Positions 61,330-64,000 of a stretch of DNA of 64,000 bases are shown here, one piece after another. Both the position numbers and the translations under genes were made by a program. The DNA comes from Bacillus mesophilus (GTDB taxonomy: Bacteria; Bacillota; Bacilli; Bacillales; SA4): assembly GCF_011008845.1 (NCBI RefSeq), contig NZ_JAAIWM010000005.1, forward strand, positions 1 to 64,000. Reading direction: 5' to 3'. Each line of letters opens with the position of its first letter. The first letter of the stretch is position 1. A model generated the notes under the pieces. That model was not told where the DNA came from. It worked only from the letters and a program-made list of their open reading frames with translations, and did no database searches.

Positions 61330-61639
61330 GAAGCCCCTCCATCTATGTAAAACTCCACTTATGTTAATATTCTGTTAATTTTTATCGTACCTTATTTTCT
61401 CTATATAAAAAAGCCCAAACTGGTCGAATGAATGAAACACTAACCAATTTGGGTAAAACCTTTAAAAAGGTTTATTTGTTTATTTTGACAAAAACTAAAC
61501 AAAATTACTATTCCCCTAATGGTCTATCCCACTAGTACTAAAGTATTATTTGGTAGCGATTGGAAATTTATCTCATGTCGACAATATTCAACAAAATCCT
61601 CAACTTTTCCTTGTTACTATTACAGTAGGGGGGATTTTT
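61330..61639. other. Intergenic region between divergent genes
   Basis: 310 nt. It contains the minus-strand hairpin at 61407-61453, a small AAACCTTT/AAAGGTTT hairpin and a perfect TTGACA at 61485-61490 without a good -10 partner. No gene is supported. Confidence 0.45.
61407..61453 (-). terminator. Terminator-like hairpin without an obvious gene
   Basis: On the minus strand CCCAAATTGGT / ACCAGTTTGGG with an 18-nt loop, then CTTTTTT. No minus-strand gene lies just upstream, so an unannotated small transcript is possible. Confidence 0.5.
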
Positions 61640-62017
61640 ATGGAACTCATTAAGCCAGTAAAAGAAGGAATAATCGCCATTCCAAATATACAAATAGGAA
61701 ATGACATAAAGCAATTCTTTTCTTTCTTTCTCATTCAATCAATTCTTTTTATACTCGTAACACCTATAGCATTATCGGTACCAGCATACCTGTTCATTCA
61801 TAGTGCATGGGCAACCGGCTGGACTGCATTCTTCTTATTTCTTCTAGCTAGCATCGTTTTTTTAACCTGGTTATTTATCTCTATTTTATTCTTTTATTCT
61901 GTCACCGAGCCTAAAACATGGCCAAGGTACGTAGGCTTAGGTTGGTTGGTTATTTTAATAGGTACGTTTACCACTTGGATTATTTTCCTAGATTCTCTAT
62001 CTTTACTAGCTTCATAG
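61640..62017 (+). CDS. Small integral membrane protein, unknown
   Basis: 125 residues from MELIKPVKEG (AGGGGGGA 7 nt upstream); a longer frame of 30 extra codons has no site. Three strongly hydrophobic segments (about 31-55, 62-85, 98-120) indicate a polytopic membrane protein with a short charged N-terminus. No family recognised. It lies between the two-component system and a 47-codon gene on the same strand. Confidence 0.7.
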   Translation: MELIKPVKEGIIAIPNIQIGNDIKQFFSFFLIQSILFILVTPIALSVPAYLFIHSAWATGWTAFFLFLLASIVFLTWLFISILFFYSVTEPKTWPRYVGLGWLVILIGTFTTWIIFLDSLSLLAS

Positions 62018-62095
62018 AAATATTTTTCTTTCCTTGTAACTTTCTATTAACAAGTACGACTAATTAAGTAGAAAGCTACAAGGAGGGGAAATTTC

Positions 62096-62239
62096 ATGCA
62101 AATTACAACCAGGTTTATGAATGTTTCAGTAGATGAGGATCAGATCTCTAATTTAACGGAGGAAGAGCTTGACCGTTATTTAGATGATGTGGTTATGGAT
62201 GCCGTATTTCATTATTTTACTGAGGATTGGTTTGAGTAA
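62096..62239 (+). CDS. 47-residue acidic small protein
   Basis: A short gene with an excellent site (CAAGGAGGGG, 6 nt before ATG). The product starts MQITTRFMNVSVDEDQISNL and ends FHYFTEDWFE, is strongly acidic and probably helical, with no signal or membrane segment. Family unknown. The terminator at 62268 follows 29 nt after the stop. Confidence 0.65.
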   Translation: MQITTRFMNVSVDEDQISNLTEEELDRYLDDVVMDAVFHYFTEDWFE

Positions 62240-62267
62240 TTTGCTGAAAAAAGATCCTATACGGAAC

Positions 62268-62302
62268 AAAAGGCTTCTCTCATTTACGAGAGAAGCCTTT
62301 TT
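62268..62302. terminator. Bidirectional terminator
   Basis: AAAAGGCTTCTCTC / GAGAGAAGCCTTTT with an ATTTAC loop and T-runs on both strands. Confidence 0.93.
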
Positions 62303-62303
62303 A

Positions 62304-64000
62304 TTATAGTGTTTGATGTTTCAGGATATATTCGATGAGCTTAAGAATATCTTCCTTATCTGCCTCATTAATCAGTCTGTTATTCATTTGCTTTAAGTGC
62401 TTTTCTACTTTTTCTAATTCCTTGTAGGCTTTCTCACCCTGTGTACGTTCTACTTTTCTAAGTTTAGCAAGGGTAGACGTTTTCATTCCCTTATTAGCTT
62501 CAGCCTCTTGAACGAATAATTTAACGTTATCGATGGTTGGTTTTACGATCGTGACTGTTACAGATTGCAATTCTTCAACATTTCCTACCAGGTCAGTAGA
62601 TTTGAAGGTAACTTTTGTAGTTCCTTCTTCGTCAATAAGAATCCCTTTATCTGCTTCGTAAATGAACCACTCAACGTCGTTCAATGTATATTCTGTTTTA
62701 CTAACTTCTGTTAAATTATCAGATGCAGATAAGTTTACTTTCACATGATCAATGAATGATCCGGTAGACAAGTCTGCTTCTGGTAGTGAATATACAGTGC
62801 TAGGTGCTTCCATATCGTTCTTCTTTAGCACACCATAGATAGAGAAGTGAGAAACTTTTGCTATAAGGAACCCATCCTCTAGTTTAGTTTGTTGGTATTC
62901 CCATACTCCATTGTTATAGTGATAGATTCCTAGGTTTTCAATTGTTCCCATTGAAGGATCATATGGGAATTTTAGCGTAACAGCACCTGTAAAGGTATCA
63001 GAGACATGAATATCTAGGATCATACCACCAATTGAGTATGCACCATTAGTAAAATCAAGTGAATCAGTCGAAACTGGCTCAAGAGTTACTGTAACAGGCT
63101 CATTGTTAGTAAAAGTAGCACCACTAAAATCAATCATTCCACCTTCTGGTAAGGTAACTGTTTCATTTGTTTCACTGAGCGCTATCACCTGTGATATACG
63201 GCCTTCCGCTATATAGGTAATTGCTTCGTTATTAAAGCTCTTTATAAAATCGACTGTAGCGTCTAAGTCAATTGGGCCTTGAACTGGATTTTCTCCAAGT
63301 AAACGTAGCTTATACTTATCTCTACCATGTTCGTACATATAATTGTTAACAGTTACTGTGTAAGTAGCATTCCTATCAATTTCCGAACCATCTGGTAAAA
63401 ATAAATCTACCACCTTATTAGTTGAACCATCCCAAGTATATTTGAATCCACCGATAGAAACGTCTGGTCCATATGAAGAAAATTGTGCATTAATGATTTC
63501 CTCGAGATCCGCACCTGTAATTTCTACTTTTACAAGTGTATTACCAAATGGTTGAACATTAAACAGTTCAGACCAAGTGATTTCTCCTGCATTAATATCG
63601 TCACGGATTCCTCCACCGTTCATTAATGCGAAATCAGATTGCATCGCCCATGCCATACCATCTGCAATGAGATTACCTAAAGCATTGTCACCAACTAATC
63701 CTTTTGAAGCATAGCCACCCTTTAGTTCACCTTCAGAAATTCCAACTACCTCGTTCATAATTTCTGCAGTTTGAGCTGCATACTTGGCTAGAATAGCTTC
63801 AACCTCAGGATCTGGTGTTACTCCACTTTGATTAACATAAACAATCTCTGCTGAATTTTTCACAATGTCCTTCGTTGTTGGATCAATTTCAACATCAACA
63901 TCTGCAAAGGCTTTTCCATAGTCTAAAGCTTGCACAATTAATTTACCATCAACCACCGCATTTACGATTTGATGGTTATGTCCAGCATAAATAATATCAA
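62304..64000 (-). CDS. Secreted 5'-nucleotidase / cyclic phosphodiesterase, partial
   Basis: The frame runs past the window end; the missing N-terminal part would hold the signal and most of the metallophosphatase domain. The visible start reads DIIYAGHNHQIVNAVVDGK, the last metal-binding GHxH motif. A 5'-nucleotidase C-terminal domain follows (NLIADGMAWAMQSDFALMNGGGIRDDINAGEITWSELFNVQPFGNTLVKVEITG), then a ZU5-like/beta module, an Ig-like module and about 70 helical residues rich in Lys and Glu. It would hydrolyse nucleotides outside the cell to scavenge phosphate and nucleosides. Confidence 0.9.
   Translation of the reverse strand, partial: DIIYAGHNHQIVNAVVDGKLIVQALDYGKAFADVDVEIDPTTKDIVKNSAEIVYVNQSGVTPDPEVEAILAKYAAQTAEIMNEVVGISEGELKGGYASKGLVGDNALGNLIADGMAWAMQSDFALMNGGGIRDDINAGEITWSELFNVQPFGNTLVKVEITGADLEEIINAQFSSYGPDVSIGGFKYTWDGSTNKVVDLFLPDGSEIDRNATYTVTVNNYMYEHGRDKYKLRLLGENPVQGPIDLDATVDFIKSFNNEAITYIAEGRISQVIALSETNETVTLPEGGMIDFSGATFTNNEPVTVTLEPVSTDSLDFTNGAYSIGGMILDIHVSDTFTGAVTLKFPYDPSMGTIENLGIYHYNNGVWEYQQTKLEDGFLIAKVSHFSIYGVLKKNDMEAPSTVYSLPEADLSTGSFIDHVKVNLSASDNLTEVSKTEYTLNDVEWFIYEADKGILIDEEGTTKVTFKSTDLVGNVEELQSVTVTIVKPTIDNVKLFVQEAEANKGMKTSTLAKLRKVERTQGEKAYKELEKVEKHLKQMNNRLINEADKEDILKLIEYILKHQTL

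Overview
The window looks like chromosomal DNA of an endospore-forming Bacillaceae bacterium. The DNA is moderately AT-rich with strong AGGAGG-type ribosome binding sites. Many genes have recognisable Bacillus subtilis counterparts: ywqB-ywqA, ssbB preceded by ComK-type boxes, ywpF, alaR-alaT, and KinB-like sporulation kinases. I see no rRNA, tRNA, prophage or CRISPR array. The sequence alone does not give a species.

Layout. (i) 0-10 kb holds secreted or membrane proteins of unknown role, a 1090-residue DNRLRE/FN3/Ig-repeat wall protein, a prolyl 4-hydroxylase-like enzyme and a DMT exporter. (ii) 10-30 kb holds a RAYT-type (REP-associated) tyrosine transposase, two MFS exporters, three orphan histidine kinases, a polar amino acid ABC transporter, purT behind a PurR-like operator, alaR-alaT, glutamate dehydrogenase, a VOC protein and an L,D-transpeptidase. 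(iii) 30-43 kb holds ywqB-ywqA with a 41-codon gene behind it, VanZ, a 14-residue-repeat coiled-coil protein, ssbB and a YwpG-like gene, a newly noticed small exported peptide gene divergent from a PlcR-like HTH-TPR regulator, a class B PBP and a LysM-NlpC/P60 hydrolase. (iv) 43-64 kb holds a 1681-residue LysM/Ig/GH18 protein, Mug, ywpF, a hydroxyacid dehydrogenase, an acetamidase, an amidase, a thermonuclease, two tandem SLH-anchored subtilases next to a LuxR-type two-component system, and a 5'-nucleotidase running off the end.

Three families of dispersed palindromes occupy separate zones. Family 1 (GGGACA...TGTCCC, about 24 copies) fills 0.7-29.7 kb and surrounds the RAYT gene. Its members are asymmetric. 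Their doubled half-site nearly always faces the neighbouring gene, the copies at gene ends lie within a few bases of stop codons, and in shared intergenic gaps they form inverted pairs about 100-120 bp long. This resembles a REPIN-RAYT system. Family 3 (CAGCGCC...GGCGC, with a covarying hairpin) lies at 34.3 and 42.6 kb. Family 2 (GGGGGCCTGGCCCCC) lies at 49.4-56.2 kb.

The two most interesting candidates are the REPIN-like system and the divergent peptide/PlcR-like receptor pair at 37.5-38.7 kb, whose peptide gene points toward the competence gene ssbB. Many of the remaining genes serve the cell surface: LysM hydrolases, an L,D-transpeptidase, a PBP, SLH proteases and Ig-repeat proteins.
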